A stretch of DNA of 64,000 nucleotides, taken from contig CACBMB010000001.1 of assembly GCA_902540275.1 (NCBI GenBank), positions 124,001-188,000 on the forward strand. The letters run 5' to 3'. The DNA comes from an uncultured Pelagibacteraceae bacterium. GTDB lineage: Bacteria > Pseudomonadota > Alphaproteobacteria > Pelagibacterales > Pelagibacteraceae. Below the pieces are notes generated by a model that had not been told where the DNA came from, ran no database searches, and saw only the letters and a program-made list of their open reading frames with translations. The translations under genes were made by a program, and so were the position numbers. This document shows, one piece after another, positions 17,655 to 30,473 of this stretch. Position 1 is the first letter of the stretch, and each line of letters opens with the position of its first letter.

Positions 17655-19091
17655 ATGAAAGTTACAGTAGAAAATAAAAAAGGTTTAAATAAAGATTTAA
17701 AAATTTTCATCGATAAGAAAATAATGAATTCTTATATGGATGAAAAATATGAGGAAATAAAAGGTTCAGTAAATTTAAAAGGCTTCAGACCTGGAAAAGT
17801 TCCAAAAGAAGTTTTAAAAAGACAATTTGGTAAGGCTGTATTTGGTGAAGTTTTAGACAAAGTACTTAAAGAAACCTCAACAAAAGCATTAGAGGAAAAC
17901 AAAATTAAACCCGCTGGACAACCTAAGTTGGATTTAAAAACTTATGGGGAAGATAAAGATTTAGAATATGTTATATCAGTAACTGAGTTACCTAAGGTAG
18001 ATATCAAAGCTATAGAAAATATAAAATTTGATCAATACACAGTTAAGATTGAAGATACTGAGGCAGACAAGAGAATAAATGAAATAGCAAAAAATCAACC
18101 GAATTTTAAAGAGGCAAAACCAGATATAAAATCTAAGGAAGGAGATTTAGTTATTTTTGATTATAATGCCTCTATTGATGGCAAACCGTTTAAAGGTGGA
18201 GAGGGAAAAAATAGCCAACTTACATTAGGAAAAGATTTATTTTTAAAAGGATTTGATAAACAATTAGTTGGAGTTAAAAAAGATGATGAGAAGATTGTTA
18301 ATGCTATACTTCCTGAAAATTTTCCTGAAAAAGAATTAATTAACAAAAAGGCACAATTTAAGTGCAAGATCATTTCAGTAAAAAATCCTGAGAAAGTAGA
18401 GATCAATGATGAATTTGCAAAAAATTTAGGTGCTAAAGATTTAAAAGATTTAAAATTATTAATTTCTAAACAAATTAATGATGAGTATAAAAATTCATTA
18501 GATCGACTTACTAAAAATCAAATTTTAAAAGAAATAGAAAAATTTAAAGTGAATGAAATACCTGAAAATTTAATTGATGAAGAGATTAAGGTTTTATCTC
18601 AGGGAATGTCAGAAAAAGATGCAAAAGAAAGTAGAAAAAATTTTGAAGAAGTTGCAAAAAAAAGAATTAAAGTTGGATTAATATTGAATGAAGTAGGTGA
18701 AAAAAATAATATAAAAGTCTCTGAACAAGAACTTCAAGCTGAAATCCAAAAACAAATTAGAATGATGCCTGGCCAAGAAAAGATGGTAATGGATTTTTAT
18801 CAAAAAAATCCATCAGCTGTTGCGAGTTTAAGAGGAACTGTCTATGAAGAAAAAATTTTAAGTCACATAAAAGATAAAGCCAAAGGTAACAAAAAAGAAA
18901 TATCAAAAGATGAGGCAGAAAAAATTCTAAAACAATCTCAAAATCAGGAAGAAAAGATTAATGAAGAGAACAAAAGTGAAAAAGATACAAAAAAAGCTCC
19001 AACTAAAAAAGAAACAGTGAAAAAGACTAGTTCAAAATCTTCTAAATCAAAAACATCTCCGAAAAAAACAAAAAAAGTTAGCAAAAAGTAA
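17655..19091 (+). CDS. tig: Trigger factor
   Basis: [17 protein letters not shown] signature; ORF-track start at 17613 lies inside the tRNA, so ATG at 17655 preferred. Confidence 0.95.
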   Translation: MKVTVENKKGLNKDLKIFIDKKIMNSYMDEKYEEIKGSVNLKGFRPGKVPKEVLKRQFGKAVFGEVLDKVLKETSTKALEENKIKPAGQPKLDLKTYGEDKDLEYVISVTELPKVDIKAIENIKFDQYTVKIEDTEADKRINEIAKNQPNFKEAKPDIKSKEGDLVIFDYNASIDGKPFKGGEGKNSQLTLGKDLFLKGFDKQLVGVKKDDEKIVNAILPENFPEKELINKKAQFKCKIISVKNPEKVEINDEFAKNLGAKDLKDLKLLISKQINDEYKNSLDRLTKNQILKEIEKFKVNEIPENLIDEEIKVLSQGMSEKDAKESRKNFEEVAKKRIKVGLILNEVGEKNNIKVSEQELQAEIQKQIRMMPGQEKMVMDFYQKNPSAVASLRGTVYEEKILSHIKDKAKGNKKEISKDEAEKILKQSQNQEEKINEENKSEKDTKKAPTKKETVKKTSSKSSKSKTSPKKTKKVSKK

Positions 19092-19123
19092 TCTCAAGTT
19101 GTATAAGTAAAACGAATCAACTT

Positions 19124-19735
19124 ATGAGTAAAATTTTATCAGAACATATGAGTAATTTAGTACCTATGGTTGTTGAACAATCCAATAGGGGTGAACGTGC
19201 ATACGATATTTATTCTAGACTTTTAAAAGAAAGAATTATTTTTTTAACTGGGCAAATAAATGATAACGTAGCATCTTTAGTAACAGCCCAACTTTTATTT
19301 TTAGAAGCTGAAGATCCCAAAAAAGAAATCTATTTATATATAAATAGTCCGGGAGGCTTGGTGACTGCTGGTCTAGGTATTTATGACACAATGCAATATG
19401 TTAAACCAAATATTTCAACTTTATGTATTGGACAGGCAGCTTCTATGGGATCTTTTTTACTAGCTGCTGGCACTAAAGGAAAAAGATTTTCTCTACCAAA
19501 TTCTAGGATTATGGTTCATCAACCTTCAGCTGGATTTCAAGGACAAGCTACTGATATTGAAATTCATGCAAATGAAGTTTTATCGTTAAAAAAAAGATTA
19601 AATGAAATTTATTCTAAACATACCGGTAAAACTGTAGATGAAATTAAATCTGCATTAGAAAGAGATAATTTTATGACTGCTGACTCTGCTAAATCTTTTG
19701 GATTAATAGACGAAGTTGTGGAAAAAAGATCTTAA
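19124..19735 (+). CDS. clpP: ATP-dependent Clp protease proteolytic subunit
   Basis: [30 protein letters not shown]. Confidence 0.97.
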   Translation: MSKILSEHMSNLVPMVVEQSNRGERAYDIYSRLLKERIIFLTGQINDNVASLVTAQLLFLEAEDPKKEIYLYINSPGGLVTAGLGIYDTMQYVKPNISTLCIGQAASMGSFLLAAGTKGKRFSLPNSRIMVHQPSAGFQGQATDIEIHANEVLSLKKRLNEIYSKHTGKTVDEIKSALERDNFMTADSAKSFGLIDEVVEKRS

Positions 19736-19824
19736 AATACCATATGTTGAATTATCATTATTCCAAACTTGATATACATAAGTCTTTTATAATAAAGTAT
19801 CTTTATTGATTCGTTTAAAATTTT

Positions 19825-21093
19825 ATGAGCACAAATAATAAAAATATACTTTACTGTTCCTTTTGCGGAAAAAGCCAACATGAAGTTAGAAAACTTATAG
19901 CTGGACCTACAGTTTTTATATGTGATGAGTGTGTTGAGTTATGTATGGATATTATCAAAGAGGAAAGCAAAGATACTTTTGTTAAACATCAAGATGGTTT
20001 GCCTTCACCAAAAGAAATTTGTGCAGTTTTAGATGATTATGTAATTGGCCAAAATCATGCAAAAAAAGTTTTATCTGTTGCAGTTCATAATCATTATAAA
20101 AGATTGAATTATGAAAATAAGACAAGTAAAAATGTTGAACTAGCAAAATCAAATATTCTTTTAGTTGGTCCAACAGGTTGTGGAAAAACTTTGTTAGCTC
20201 AAACTTTGGCTAGGATTTTAGATGTTCCATTTACAATGGCAGATGCCACAACTCTTACTGAAGCAGGTTATGTTGGTGAGGATGTAGAAAATATAATTTT
20301 AAAATTATTACAAGCAGCAGACTATAATGTTGAAAAAGCTCAAAGGGGAATTGTTTATATTGATGAGGTTGATAAGATAAGTAGAAAATCTGAAAATCCT
20401 TCAATTACAAGAGATGTATCAGGTGAGGGAGTACAACAAGCTTTATTAAAAATAATGGAAGGTACAATTGCAAGCGTTCCTCCTCAAGGTGGTAGAAAAC
20501 ATCCTCAACAAGAATTCTTGCAAGTAGATACAACTAACATTTTATTTATTTGTGGTGGTGCTTTTGCTGGACTGGACAAAATTATTTCACAAAGAGACAA
20601 AGGTAGTTCTATTGGGTTTGGAGCTGACGTGAAAAATTTAAAAGATAAAAAAACTGGTGAATGGATGAAAGGTTTAGAACCTGAAGACTTATTAAAATAT
20701 GGATTGATACCTGAATTTATAGGTCGATTACCTATGATTGCTACATTAGAAGATTTAGATGAAAAATCTTTAATAAAAATACTTCAAGAACCAAAAAATT
20801 CTTTGATTAAACAATATCAGGAACTATTTAAACTTGATGGAGCAAAGCTTACATTCAAAGAAAATGCTTTAAAGGAAATAGCTCAGAAAGCTATCAAAAA
20901 GAAAACTGGAGCAAGAGGATTAAGGTCAATTCTAGAAAATACATTGTTAAAAACTATGTACGATCTTCCAAGTAAAGATAATATAGAAGAAGTAATTGTA
21001 GATGCTTCAGCAGTAAAAGGTCTGAGCCAACCAATCGTAGTACACTCTAAAAACGACAATAAAACCAAGTCTGACAAAACGTCAGCGGCTTAA
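19825..21093 (+). CDS. clpX: Clp protease ATP-binding subunit ClpX
   Basis: N-terminal C4 zinc finger (CSFCGKS...CDECVELC), GPTGCGKT Walker A. Confidence 0.97.
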   Translation: MSTNNKNILYCSFCGKSQHEVRKLIAGPTVFICDECVELCMDIIKEESKDTFVKHQDGLPSPKEICAVLDDYVIGQNHAKKVLSVAVHNHYKRLNYENKTSKNVELAKSNILLVGPTGCGKTLLAQTLARILDVPFTMADATTLTEAGYVGEDVENIILKLLQAADYNVEKAQRGIVYIDEVDKISRKSENPSITRDVSGEGVQQALLKIMEGTIASVPPQGGRKHPQQEFLQVDTTNILFICGGAFAGLDKIISQRDKGSSIGFGADVKNLKDKKTGEWMKGLEPEDLLKYGLIPEFIGRLPMIATLEDLDEKSLIKILQEPKNSLIKQYQELFKLDGAKLTFKENALKEIAQKAIKKKTGARGLRSILENTLLKTMYDLPSKDNIEEVIVDASAVKGLSQPIVVHSKNDNKTKSDKTSAA

Positions 21094-21154
21094 TATCCTT
21101 AATAAAGACGAAAAAGGTATTGCAATATAGATTATAATATCCATATTTAGAGCT

Positions 21155-23533
21155 ATGGACGTAAAACTATCATCACCACTTTTACCTCTTAGAGATATTG
21201 TGGTCTTTCCGAGTATGGTCATTCCTTTATTTGTGGGTAGAGATAAATCCATCTCAGCATTAAATGAGGTAATGAAAAAAGACAAAAAGATTGTATTAGT
21301 TACTCAAAAAAATTCAGAAATAGATGACCCTAAAAAAACAGATATTTTTATGTATGGCTGTGAGGGTAATATTCTTCAATTACTTAAACTACCAGATGGA
21401 ACAGTAAAAGTTTTAGTGGAAGGATTAAAAAGGGTTAAAATTTTAGATTTTAAAGATAATGAAAAATTTATTTCATGTGATTATTCAATTTATAGCGATC
21501 TAGCCAATAAAGATGAAGATCTATATCCATTAGCGGCTACAGCGGTGAGAAGATTAGAAAAATTAACTTCAATAAATAAAAAAATTTCAAGCGAAACAAT
21601 TAATTCAATTAAACAGTTAAAAGATCCTTCTCAAATCGCAGATAATATAGCCTCACATATATCAGCTACAATTTCTGAAAAACAACAAATTTTCGAAACT
21701 GTAGATGTTAAAAAAAGATTGAATGCTATCATCAAAATAATGGAGAATGAGACAAGCATTATAGGTGTTGAAAAAAGAATTAGAGGTAGGGTTAAAACTC
21801 AAATGGAAAAGACTCAAAGAGAATATTATTTGAATGAACAATTAAAAGCTATTCAGAAAGAACTAGGTGAAATAGAGGATGGAAAAGATGAAAGCTCAAG
21901 CCTAAACAAAGCAATACTTAAAGCAAAAATGCCAAAAGATGTTGAAAAAAAATGTATGCAAGAACTTAAGAAGTTGAAAAATATGAGCCCAATGTCTGCA
22001 GAAGCAACTGTAGTAAGAAATTATTTGGATTGGATGACAGAATTACCATGGCATAAAAAAAGTGAGGTTGATATTGATTTAACTAAAGCATTAAGTATTC
22101 TTGATAAAGATCATTTTGGTTTAGAAAAAGTGAAAGAGAGAATAGTTGAGTTTTTAGCAGTTCAAAAAAGAATGGAAAAGATTAAAGGTCCAATTTTATG
22201 TCTGATTGGTCCTCCAGGTGTCGGAAAAACTTCTTTAGGAAAATCAATTGCAAAAGCTACGAATAGAGAATTTGTGAGAATGTCTGTTGGTGGCATGAGA
22301 GATGAGGCTGAAATTAGAGGTCATAGAAGAACTTATATAGGTTCTTTACCAGGAAAAATAATTCAGATGATGAAAAAAGCTGGAACAAAAAATCCATTAA
22401 TCTTATTAGATGAAATTGATAAGATTGGTAATGATTATAGAGGAGATCCATCATCTGCATTATTAGAGGCTTTAGATCCAGAACAAAACACAACATTTAA
22501 TGATCATTACTTAGAAGTTGATTATGATTTATCTGACGTAATGTTTGTAACAACAGCTAATACACTAAATATCCTGCCTCCATTGTTAGATAGAATGGAA
22601 GTAATTAGATTAGCTGGATATACAGAAGATGAAAAAATAAATATTGCTAATAAATTTTTACTTCCAAAACAAATAAAAGATAATGGTGTTAAAGATAACG
22701 AGATGAAATTAGAAGATAATATAATAAAGGAAGTAATAAGAAGTTACACAAAAGAATCTGGAGTAAGAAATTTAGAGAGAGAAATTTCTAAAATTGCAAG
22801 GAAAGTAGTAAAAAAAGTTGTTTCAGGCGAGGAAAAAGAAGTGATTGTAAATCCTAAAAATTTATCAGATTTTCTTGGAGTACCGAAATATAAGTTTGGT
22901 GAGTTAGAAGCAGAAAACAGGGTTGGTATAGTGACTGGTTTAGCCTGGACAGAATACGGTGGAGAAATTTTAAAAATTGAGACAGTTACAATGCCTGGAA
23001 AAGGTAAAATGCAAATAACAGGTAAACTTGGTGATGTAATGCAAGAGTCTGTTAAAGCTGCAAAATCTTTTGTTAGATCTAAATGTTTAGAATATGGAAT
23101 CATTCCTCCATTATTTGAAAAAAAAGATTTCCACATTCATGTACCTGAAGGAGCTACGCCAAAGGATGGTCCATCAGCCGGTATAGGTATGGTAACATCT
23201 ATAGTTTCATCAATTACTAACATACCTACAAGAAAAGATATAGCTATGACAGGTGAAGTTACAATCACTGGTCAAGTTCTTCCTATAGGAGGTTTGAAAG
23301 AAAAATTACTTGCAGCCCACAGAGCAGGAATTAAAGAGGTTTTGATACCAAAAGAAAATGAAAAAGATTTAGTTGATATGCCAAAAAAAATAATCGATGA
23401 AATTAAAATCACGCCTGTTGAAAATGCTGATGAAGTTTTAAAAATTGCACTAACTAAAGAACTTAAAAAAATAGAATGGGTTGAGGTTGATATTTCAAAA
23501 AAAGACGACAAATCTCAAGCTAGTATTCAATAA
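21155..23533 (+). CDS. lon: Lon protease
   Basis: GPPGVGKTSLGKSIA, PKDGPSAG catalytic serine motif, 792 aa. Confidence 0.97.
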   Translation: MDVKLSSPLLPLRDIVVFPSMVIPLFVGRDKSISALNEVMKKDKKIVLVTQKNSEIDDPKKTDIFMYGCEGNILQLLKLPDGTVKVLVEGLKRVKILDFKDNEKFISCDYSIYSDLANKDEDLYPLAATAVRRLEKLTSINKKISSETINSIKQLKDPSQIADNIASHISATISEKQQIFETVDVKKRLNAIIKIMENETSIIGVEKRIRGRVKTQMEKTQREYYLNEQLKAIQKELGEIEDGKDESSSLNKAILKAKMPKDVEKKCMQELKKLKNMSPMSAEATVVRNYLDWMTELPWHKKSEVDIDLTKALSILDKDHFGLEKVKERIVEFLAVQKRMEKIKGPILCLIGPPGVGKTSLGKSIAKATNREFVRMSVGGMRDEAEIRGHRRTYIGSLPGKIIQMMKKAGTKNPLILLDEIDKIGNDYRGDPSSALLEALDPEQNTTFNDHYLEVDYDLSDVMFVTTANTLNILPPLLDRMEVIRLAGYTEDEKINIANKFLLPKQIKDNGVKDNEMKLEDNIIKEVIRSYTKESGVRNLEREISKIARKVVKKVVSGEEKEVIVNPKNLSDFLGVPKYKFGELEAENRVGIVTGLAWTEYGGEILKIETVTMPGKGKMQITGKLGDVMQESVKAAKSFVRSKCLEYGIIPPLFEKKDFHIHVPEGATPKDGPSAGIGMVTSIVSSITNIPTRKDIAMTGEVTITGQVLPIGGLKEKLLAAHRAGIKEVLIPKENEKDLVDMPKKIIDEIKITPVENADEVLKIALTKELKKIEWVEVDISKKDDKSQASIQ

Positions 23534-23585
23534 TAATTAATTTACATTATCTAAACCATGATGTATTAGTGAACATCATTTTTTT

Positions 23586-23661
23586 GGGCGGTTAGCTCAG
23601 TTGGTAGAGCATCTCGTTTACACCGAGGGGGTCAAAGGTTCGAGTCCTTTACTGCCCACCA
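23586..23661 (+). tRNA. tRNA-Val(UAC)
   Basis: Cloverleaf GGGCGGT...ACTGCCCACCA, anticodon loop TTTACAC. Confidence 0.95.
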
Positions 23662-23676
23662 AAATGAATCAAAAGT

Positions 23677-23753
23677 GGGGGTGTAGCTCAGTTGGTTAGA
23701 GCGATCGCCTGTCACGCGATAGGTCGAGGGTTCGAGTCCCTTCACTCCCGCCA
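23677..23753 (+). tRNA. tRNA-Asp(GUC)
   Basis: Cloverleaf GGGGGTG...CACTCCCGCCA, anticodon loop CTGTCAC. Confidence 0.95.
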
Positions 23754-23770
23754 CTTATCTAATTTAAGGC

Positions 23771-23785
23771 TGATAATCGTTATCA
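23771..23785. promoter_or_regulatory. Fur-box-like palindrome upstream of nuoA
   Basis: TGATAATCGTTATCA; differs from the 7-1-7 Fur consensus TGATAATnATTATCA at one arm position. Confidence 0.4.
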
Positions 23786-23859
23786 ATTGACCTGTATATT
23801 TTGAATAATGTGACCTAACACCACTTCATCTAGCTTTAAAAAATGATATATATTCCACC

Positions 23860-24228
23860 ATGACTGCGGAATTTTTAAAAGATTATTTACCTATAATTTT
23901 GTTCCTAATTATAGCATTAGGACTAAGTTGTGCATTTATAGTAATCAATTTTATCTTATCTCCAAAAAATCCTGATCCAGAGAAATTGTCTGCTTATGAA
24001 TGTGGATTCGAACCGTTCCAGGACTCAAGAATGGAATTTGATGTTAGGTTTTATTTAGTTGCAATACTATTTATAATTTTTGATCTTGAGATTGCATTTT
24101 TATTTCCGTGGGCAATCTCTCTTGGAAACATTGGTATCTTAGGTTTTACGTCAATGATGATTTTTTTATTCATACTTACAGTTGGTTTCATTTATGAATG
24201 GAAAAAAGGTGCATTAGACTGGGAATAG
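23860..24228 (+). CDS. nuoA: NADH-quinone oxidoreductase subunit A
   Basis: [31 protein letters not shown]. Confidence 0.97.
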   Translation: MTAEFLKDYLPIILFLIIALGLSCAFIVINFILSPKNPDPEKLSAYECGFEPFQDSRMEFDVRFYLVAILFIIFDLEIAFLFPWAISLGNIGILGFTSMMIFLFILTVGFIYEWKKGALDWE

Positions 24229-24239
24229 AATATAAAAAA

Positions 24240-24755
24240 ATGAATAATAAATTAGATCAAGTACCTCAGGAATTTAAACAATTAGCTAAAGACTTTAGCG
24301 AAAAAGGTTTTATTACGACTTCATTGGAGAATCTAGTTAATTGGTCAAGATCAGGTTCGTTACATTGGATGACTTTTGGACTAGCTTGCTGTGCTGTTGA
24401 AATGATGCAAACAGCAATGCCAAGATATGATTTAGAGAGATTTGGTGCTGCACCAAGAGGCTCACCGAGACAATCAGATGTAATGATAGTAGCTGGAACT
24501 TTAACTAATAAAATGGCTCCTGCTTTGAGAAAGGTTTACGATCAAATGCCAGAACCAAGATATGTAATTTCTATGGGAAGTTGCGCCAATGGTGGCGGTT
24601 ATTATCACTATTCATATTCTGTTGTAAGAGGATGTGATCGAATAGTTCCAGTTGATATTTATGTTCCTGGATGTCCACCCTCAGCAGAGGCATTATTGTA
24701 TGGGATAATGCAATTACAAAAAAAAATTAGAAACAAAGGATCTTTTGAGAGATAA
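24240..24755 (+). CDS. nuoB: NADH-quinone oxidoreductase subunit B
   Basis: [40 protein letters not shown] at 24240 preferred over ORF-track 24198. Confidence 0.97.
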   Translation: MNNKLDQVPQEFKQLAKDFSEKGFITTSLENLVNWSRSGSLHWMTFGLACCAVEMMQTAMPRYDLERFGAAPRGSPRQSDVMIVAGTLTNKMAPALRKVYDQMPEPRYVISMGSCANGGGYYHYSYSVVRGCDRIVPVDIYVPGCPPSAEALLYGIMQLQKKIRNKGSFER

Positions 24756-24757
24756 AA

Positions 24758-25363
24758 ATGAATAATTTATTAGATTTAGAAAAAAGAATTAATTCAGAAT
24801 TAACAACTAAAATTAAAAATTCTAAGATCAATCATGACCAAATTTTTTTAGAAATTGATAAGGAAAATTTGATAGATGTAACTCAATTTATTAAAACCCA
24901 TAAAGATATGAGGTTTAGACAACTTATAGATATTACAGTTGTAGATTATCCTGAAAAGACTCAAAGATTTAAAATTGTTTACCTATTTCTAAGCCATGAG
25001 TTTAATCAACGAATTGTCCTTAGTTATTTTATCAATGAGAATGAAGTAATTTCTTCATTAACCACGATTTTTCCTTCTGCAAATTGGATGGAAAGAGAAG
25101 TTTTTGATATGTATGGAGTTAATTTCAAAAATCATCCCGATTTAAGAAGAATTCTCACAGATTATGGTTTTGAGGGTCACCCATTAAGAAAAGATTTTCC
25201 TTTAACAGGACATACTGAAGTTAGGTACAGTGAAGAGGCTAGTAAAGTAGTTAGTGAACCAGTTAAATTAGAACAAAATTATAGAAATTTTGATTACCAA
25301 AGTCCTTGGGAAGGTACAAAGTATATAAAAGAACAAACTAAAAATAATGACAAAAAAAATTAA
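24758..25363 (+). CDS. nuoC: NADH-quinone oxidoreductase subunit C
   Basis: [42 protein letters not shown]. Confidence 0.97.
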   Translation: MNNLLDLEKRINSELTTKIKNSKINHDQIFLEIDKENLIDVTQFIKTHKDMRFRQLIDITVVDYPEKTQRFKIVYLFLSHEFNQRIVLSYFINENEVISSLTTIFPSANWMEREVFDMYGVNFKNHPDLRRILTDYGFEGHPLRKDFPLTGHTEVRYSEEASKVVSEPVKLEQNYRNFDYQSPWEGTKYIKEQTKNNDKKN

Positions 25364-26522
25364 AAATCTAAATTTGAATTTTGGACCTCAACATCCAGCT
25401 GCACATGGTGTTTTAAGGCTTATTCTTGAACTTGATGGAGAGGTAGTTGAAAAGGCTGATCCCCATATTGGTTTACTACATCGAGGAACTGAAAAGTTAA
25501 TTGAAAATAAAACATACATGCAGGCAGTTCCATATTTTGATCGTTTAGACTATGTTGCTCCAATGAATCAAGAGCATGCGTTTGCTTTAGCTATAGAAAA
25601 AATCTTAAAAATTGAAGTTCCAATAAGAGCTCAATTTATAAGAGTCATATTTTGTGAAATAGGTAGAATTTTAAGTCATATTTTAAATGTTACAACTCAA
25701 GCTTTGGACGTTGGAGCTTTGACTCCTTCACTCTGGGGTTTTGAGGAAAGAGAAACTTTAATGACATTTTATGAGCGTGCCTCAGGTTCAAGATTGCATG
25801 CAAATTATTTTAGAGCTGGAGGTGTTCACCAAGACTTACCTGCAGGATTAGAAGACGATATAAGTAATTTTTGTGAAAGATTTCCAAAAATTATAAATGA
25901 CTTAGAAAATTTATTAACTGATAATAGAATATTTAAGCAAAGAAATGTTGATATAGGAATTGTTACAAAAGAGGATGCTCTTGATTATTCTTTTACAGGA
26001 GTAATGATTAGAGGCTCAGGTATTCCTTGGGATTTAAGAAAATCACAACCATATGATTGTTATGAACAATTAGAATTTAAAATACCAGTTGGAAAAAATG
26101 GCGATTGTTATGACAGATATTTATGTAGAATAGAGGAGATGAAAGAAAGTGTATCAATCATTAAACAATGTTTATCTAAAATTGAAAAAGGTCCAATTAA
26201 AAGTTCAGATGGTAAAATTAGTCCACCACCAAAAAAAGATTTAAAACAATCGATGGAAGCTTTAATTCACCATTTTAAATTGTTTACTGAGGGTTATCGT
26301 GTGCCAAAAGATGAAATTTATACTGCAGTAGAAGCGCCCAAAGGTGAGTTTGGTGTTTATTTAATATCTGATGGAACAAATAAACCATATAAATGTAAAA
26401 TTAGAGCTCCAGGTTTTTCTCATTTACAGTCAATGGACTATTTAATTAGAGGTCATATGCTTGCAGATGTTCCTGCAGTACTAGGTTCTTTAGATATTGT
26501 TTTTGGAGAGGTGGATAGATGA
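25347..26522 (+). CDS. nuoD: NADH-quinone oxidoreductase subunit D
   Basis: [25 protein letters not shown]. Confidence 0.97.
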   Translation: MTKKIKNLNLNFGPQHPAAHGVLRLILELDGEVVEKADPHIGLLHRGTEKLIENKTYMQAVPYFDRLDYVAPMNQEHAFALAIEKILKIEVPIRAQFIRVIFCEIGRILSHILNVTTQALDVGALTPSLWGFEERETLMTFYERASGSRLHANYFRAGGVHQDLPAGLEDDISNFCERFPKIINDLENLLTDNRIFKQRNVDIGIVTKEDALDYSFTGVMIRGSGIPWDLRKSQPYDCYEQLEFKIPVGKNGDCYDRYLCRIEEMKESVSIIKQCLSKIEKGPIKSSDGKISPPPKKDLKQSMEALIHHFKLFTEGYRVPKDEIYTAVEAPKGEFGVYLISDGTNKPYKCKIRAPGFSHLQSMDYLIRGHMLADVPAVLGSLDIVFGEVDR

Positions 26523-27127
26523 GTCTAAGAAGACCCGCTAAAGATCAACCAGAAAAATTTGAGTTTAATACTTCATCATTAGATGCTGCAAACAAAGTTA
26601 TAACTAAATATCCAAAGGGTAAACAACAGAGTGCAGTAATGGCGTTACTTTATATAGCACAAAAACAAAATGATAATTGGATACCTTTAGCTGCTATGAA
26701 ATATATAGCTAAATTTTTAGACATGCCGTACATAAAAGTTTATGAAGTTGCAACTTTTTATACTATGTATAATTTATCACCGGTTGGTAAATATTTTGTT
26801 CAAGTATGTACAACAACTCCTTGCATGATAAGAGGTGCTAACAAACTAGTAGAAGCGTGCAAAGAAAAAATTTCAAAAAATGAGTCAGAACTATCAACTG
26901 ATAAAAGTTGCTCTTGGATGGAGGTTGAATGTTTAGGTGCATGTGTGACTGCTCCCATGATGCAAATTAATGATGAATACTATGAAGATCTTAATAAAGA
27001 AAAAACTGTTGAGATTTTAGATAAAATTTTAAAAGGTGAAACTCCAAAACCAGGTTCATATAAAGGAAGAGTAAATAATGAACCAGAAAATAACAGAAAA
27101 ACATTAATGGAATTTAAAAATGCTTAA
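26519..27127 (+). CDS. nuoE: NADH-quinone oxidoreductase subunit E
   Basis: [37 protein letters not shown]. Confidence 0.97.
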   Translation: MSLRRPAKDQPEKFEFNTSSLDAANKVITKYPKGKQQSAVMALLYIAQKQNDNWIPLAAMKYIAKFLDMPYIKVYEVATFYTMYNLSPVGKYFVQVCTTTPCMIRGANKLVEACKEKISKNESELSTDKSCSWMEVECLGACVTAPMMQINDEYYEDLNKEKTVEILDKILKGETPKPGSYKGRVNNEPENNRKTLMEFKNA

Positions 27128-28448
27128 AGATCAAGATAGAATTTTTCAAAATTTATATAATGATTTAGGATCAGATTTAATTTCATGTCAAAAAAGAGGA
27201 GACTGGATCAAAACTAAAGAGATAATTGCTAAAGGCAGAGAATGGATCATTGAGGAAATTAAAAATTCACAACTTAGAGGTAGAGGTGGTGCTGGTTTTC
27301 CTACAGGTTTGAAATGGTCTTTTGCACCAAAAGAAATTGGAAATAGACCACATTACTTAGTTATTAATGCTGATGAATCTGAACCAGGAACTTGCAAAGA
27401 TAGAGATATATTAAGATTTGAGCCACACAAATTAATTGAAGGTTGTTTAATTGCTTCCTACGCAGTTCAGGCAAAAGTCTGCTATATTTATATTAGAGGT
27501 GAATATTTTGTTGATGGACAAAAACTTCAAGCTTCTATTGATGAAGCTTATAAAAAAAATTTAATTGGAAAGAATGCAGCTGGAACTGGATGGGATTTAG
27601 ATATTTATATCCATTATGGTGCAGGTGCTTATATTTGTGGTGAGGAGACTGCTTTACTTGAAAGTTTAGAAGGAAATAAAGGTCAGCCAAGATTAAAACC
27701 ACCTTTTCCTGCATTAATAGGACTTTATGGCTGTCCAACAATAGTTAATAACGTAGAAACTATAGCTGTGGTGCCAACAATTCTTAAAAGAGGCGGGAAA
27801 TGGTTTGCATCTTTGGGGAGAGAGAAAAATACCGGTACAAAGATTTTCTGCATATCAGGAAATGTCAATTCTCCATGTAATGTAGAAGAAGAAATGAATA
27901 TTCCATTAAAAGAGTTAATAGAAGTTCATGCAGGAGGAGTAGTAGGTGGTTGGGATAATTTACAGGCGGTAATTCCTGGTGGATCATCAATGCCATTAAT
28001 ACCAAAGGAAAAATGTGAAACTTTAACAATGGATTTCGATTCTTTAGCAGCTGAAAAAAGTGGATTAGGAACAGCAGGAGTAGTTGTAATTAACAAGGAT
28101 CAGGACATTATAAAATGTATGGCAAGAATAGCTAGATTTTATAAACATGAAAGTTGTGGACAGTGCACCCCATGTAGAGAAGGATCAGGTTGGATGTGGC
28201 GAATTCTTGAAAGAATGGCTAAAGGAGAGGCATCAAAAGATGAAATTGAAATGTTGGGTGATGTTACAAAACAAATTGAAGGTCATACAATTTGCGCATT
28301 TGGCGAAGGATCATCATGGCCTGTGCAAGGTTTATTAAGACATTTTAAGGATGAAATTAAAAAAAGAAATAAATTTGATCCAATAGTTAAAGAAAATAAA
28401 AATATTCCATATTTGGTTGATCAACATTTATTGGATAAAAATGCTTAA
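27120..28448 (+). CDS. nuoF: NADH-quinone oxidoreductase subunit F
   Basis: [45 protein letters not shown]. Confidence 0.97.
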   Translation: MLKDQDRIFQNLYNDLGSDLISCQKRGDWIKTKEIIAKGREWIIEEIKNSQLRGRGGAGFPTGLKWSFAPKEIGNRPHYLVINADESEPGTCKDRDILRFEPHKLIEGCLIASYAVQAKVCYIYIRGEYFVDGQKLQASIDEAYKKNLIGKNAAGTGWDLDIYIHYGAGAYICGEETALLESLEGNKGQPRLKPPFPALIGLYGCPTIVNNVETIAVVPTILKRGGKWFASLGREKNTGTKIFCISGNVNSPCNVEEEMNIPLKELIEVHAGGVVGGWDNLQAVIPGGSSMPLIPKEKCETLTMDFDSLAAEKSGLGTAGVVVINKDQDIIKCMARIARFYKHESCGQCTPCREGSGWMWRILERMAKGEASKDEIEMLGDVTKQIEGHTICAFGEGSSWPVQGLLRHFKDEIKKRNKFDPIVKENKNIPYLVDQHLLDKNA

Positions 28449-30471
28449 ATTAAAAGTTAATGATATTGAAGTTGAAGTTGAAGAGGGTTTAACTGTCCTT
28501 CAGGCTTGTGAAAAAGCGGGAGCTGAAATCCCAAGATTTTGTTATCACGAAAAATTATCAATAGCAGGCAATTGTAGAATGTGTTTAGTTGAAATGGAAA
28601 AATCTCCTAAACCTATTGCCTCTTGTGCAATGCCTGCTGCACAAGGAATGATAATAAAAACAAATACACCAAAAGTTGAAAAGGCTAGAAAAGGTGTGAT
28701 GGAATTTTTATTGGCTAATCATCCATTAGATTGTCCTGTTTGTGACCAAGGAGGAGAATGTGATTTGCAAGATCAATCAATGTATTATGGTGTAGATAAA
28801 TCTAGATACAGTGAAAATAAAAGAGCGGTACCTGAAAAAAATATGGGTCCATTAATCAAAACGCAAATGACAAGATGTATTCATTGTACAAGATGCATAA
28901 GATTTGCAACTGAGGTTGCTGGTGTTCCAGAATTAGGAGCTATTGGCAGAGGTGAAGATATGCAAATTACCACATATTTAGAACAGTCAATTCAATCTGA
29001 ATTATCTGGTAATGTAATTGATCTTTGTCCAGTTGGTGCATTAACTTCAAAACCTTATGTATTTGAGGCAAGACCTTGGGAATTGAAAAAAACTGAAACT
29101 ATTGATGTGATGGATGCAGTTGGTTCAAATATTAGAGTAGATACATATGATTGGGAAGTAAAAAGAGTTTTGCCAATTATTAATGAAGATATAAATGAAG
29201 AGTGGATTTCTGATAAAACAAGATATGCTTGTGATGGTTTATTAAATCAAAGATTAGACACACCTTATATTAAATATAATAATAAATTTGAGAAAGCTTC
29301 ATGGGATGAAGTTTTAAAAATTATTAAATTAAAAATTAATACGATTGATAAAAATAAGATTTGTGGTTTTGTTGGGGATCTTGTTAATATGGAAGCAGGT
29401 TTTATTTTTAAGGAATTTTTTAATAGAACGATTGGTAATAATAATTATGAATCTAGGACTTTCAAAAGATTTTTAGATAACTCTAATAGAGAAAACTACA
29501 TATTTAATTCTAAAATTAATGGAATTGAGGATTCTGATTTTATTTTATTAGTTGGTGCCAATCCCAGATTTGAAGCAACTATGCTTAATGCGAGAATTCG
29601 AAAAGCATATTTAAATAATAACGTAAAAATTTTTTCTACTAATGATGTAGGTGATTTAACTTATCCGTACCAAAGTTTAGATGGTAAAACAAAAACAATT
29701 AAAGATATTTTTGAAGGTAATCATAATATTTCAAAAGAAATTTTAAAATCAAAAAATCCAATTATTATATTAGGTGAGTCTTTTTTTAGATTAAAATCAT
29801 CAAGTTTTTTATTTTATACTTTAAAAGAATTTATTTTAAAAAATAATAAAGTTACAGAAGATTGGAATCCTTTAAATATATTGTCAGTTGATGCTGCTAC
29901 CGTAGGAAATTTTGATTTAGATATTTTTAATAAAGATAAAGATATAATTAATGATTTGAAAGATAATAAATTTGAATTAATTTATTTACTTGGTCAAGAT
30001 AATTTAGAATTTATAAAAAAAAATGAATTTGTAATTTATCAAGGAAGTCACGGTGATAAAGGTGCCGAGATGGCTGATATTATTTTACCTAGTGCTGCTT
30101 ACACTGAACAAAATGGGTATTATACTAATCTTGAGGGAAAAATTCAAAAAGCATATAAGGCCTCATATCCTCCAGGCGAATCTAAAGAAGATTGGGAAAT
30201 AATTAATCTATTAGCTGAAACAATTAACAATAGAAAATTATTCAATGATAAAGATGAAATTGAAAGCAGTATGTTTAATTATTTAAAATTAAAAAAAGAA
30301 ATTAAAAATTCCAACAATGATAATATAAATCCAAATGATTTTTATGAGGAAAATTTAAGTATAGAAATAAAAGATTATTACTTTTCTAACGCAATAGCTA
30401 GAGCTTCAAAAACAATGTTGGATTGTTATAATTCTAAATTAGATATTAAAAAAACAGGAACAGAAGGTTAA
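28441..30471 (+). CDS. nuoG: NADH-quinone oxidoreductase subunit G
   Basis: 2Fe-2S N-terminus and [17 protein letters not shown] at 28441 preferred over ORF-track 28417. Confidence 0.96.
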   Translation: MLKLKVNDIEVEVEEGLTVLQACEKAGAEIPRFCYHEKLSIAGNCRMCLVEMEKSPKPIASCAMPAAQGMIIKTNTPKVEKARKGVMEFLLANHPLDCPVCDQGGECDLQDQSMYYGVDKSRYSENKRAVPEKNMGPLIKTQMTRCIHCTRCIRFATEVAGVPELGAIGRGEDMQITTYLEQSIQSELSGNVIDLCPVGALTSKPYVFEARPWELKKTETIDVMDAVGSNIRVDTYDWEVKRVLPIINEDINEEWISDKTRYACDGLLNQRLDTPYIKYNNKFEKASWDEVLKIIKLKINTIDKNKICGFVGDLVNMEAGFIFKEFFNRTIGNNNYESRTFKRFLDNSNRENYIFNSKINGIEDSDFILLVGANPRFEATMLNARIRKAYLNNNVKIFSTNDVGDLTYPYQSLDGKTKTIKDIFEGNHNISKEILKSKNPIIILGESFFRLKSSSFLFYTLKEFILKNNKVTEDWNPLNILSVDAATVGNFDLDIFNKDKDIINDLKDNKFELIYLLGQDNLEFIKKNEFVIYQGSHGDKGAEMADIILPSAAYTEQNGYYTNLEGKIQKAYKASYPPGESKEDWEIINLLAETINNRKLFNDKDEIESSMFNYLKLKKEIKNSNNDNINPNDFYEENLSIEIKDYYFSNAIARASKTMLDCYNSKLDIKKTGTEG

Positions 30472-30473
30472 TA

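Noticed and set aside
19750-19824. Possible heat-shock promoter upstream of clpX (CTTGATA and TATAAT elements)
   Set aside because: Spacing between the elements does not fit sigma70 or sigma32 consensus well enough.
22744-23136. 130-aa minus-strand ORF inside lon
   Set aside because: Longest antisense ORF but wholly within lon; Phe/Ser/Pro-rich shadow ORF expected from AT-rich codon usage.
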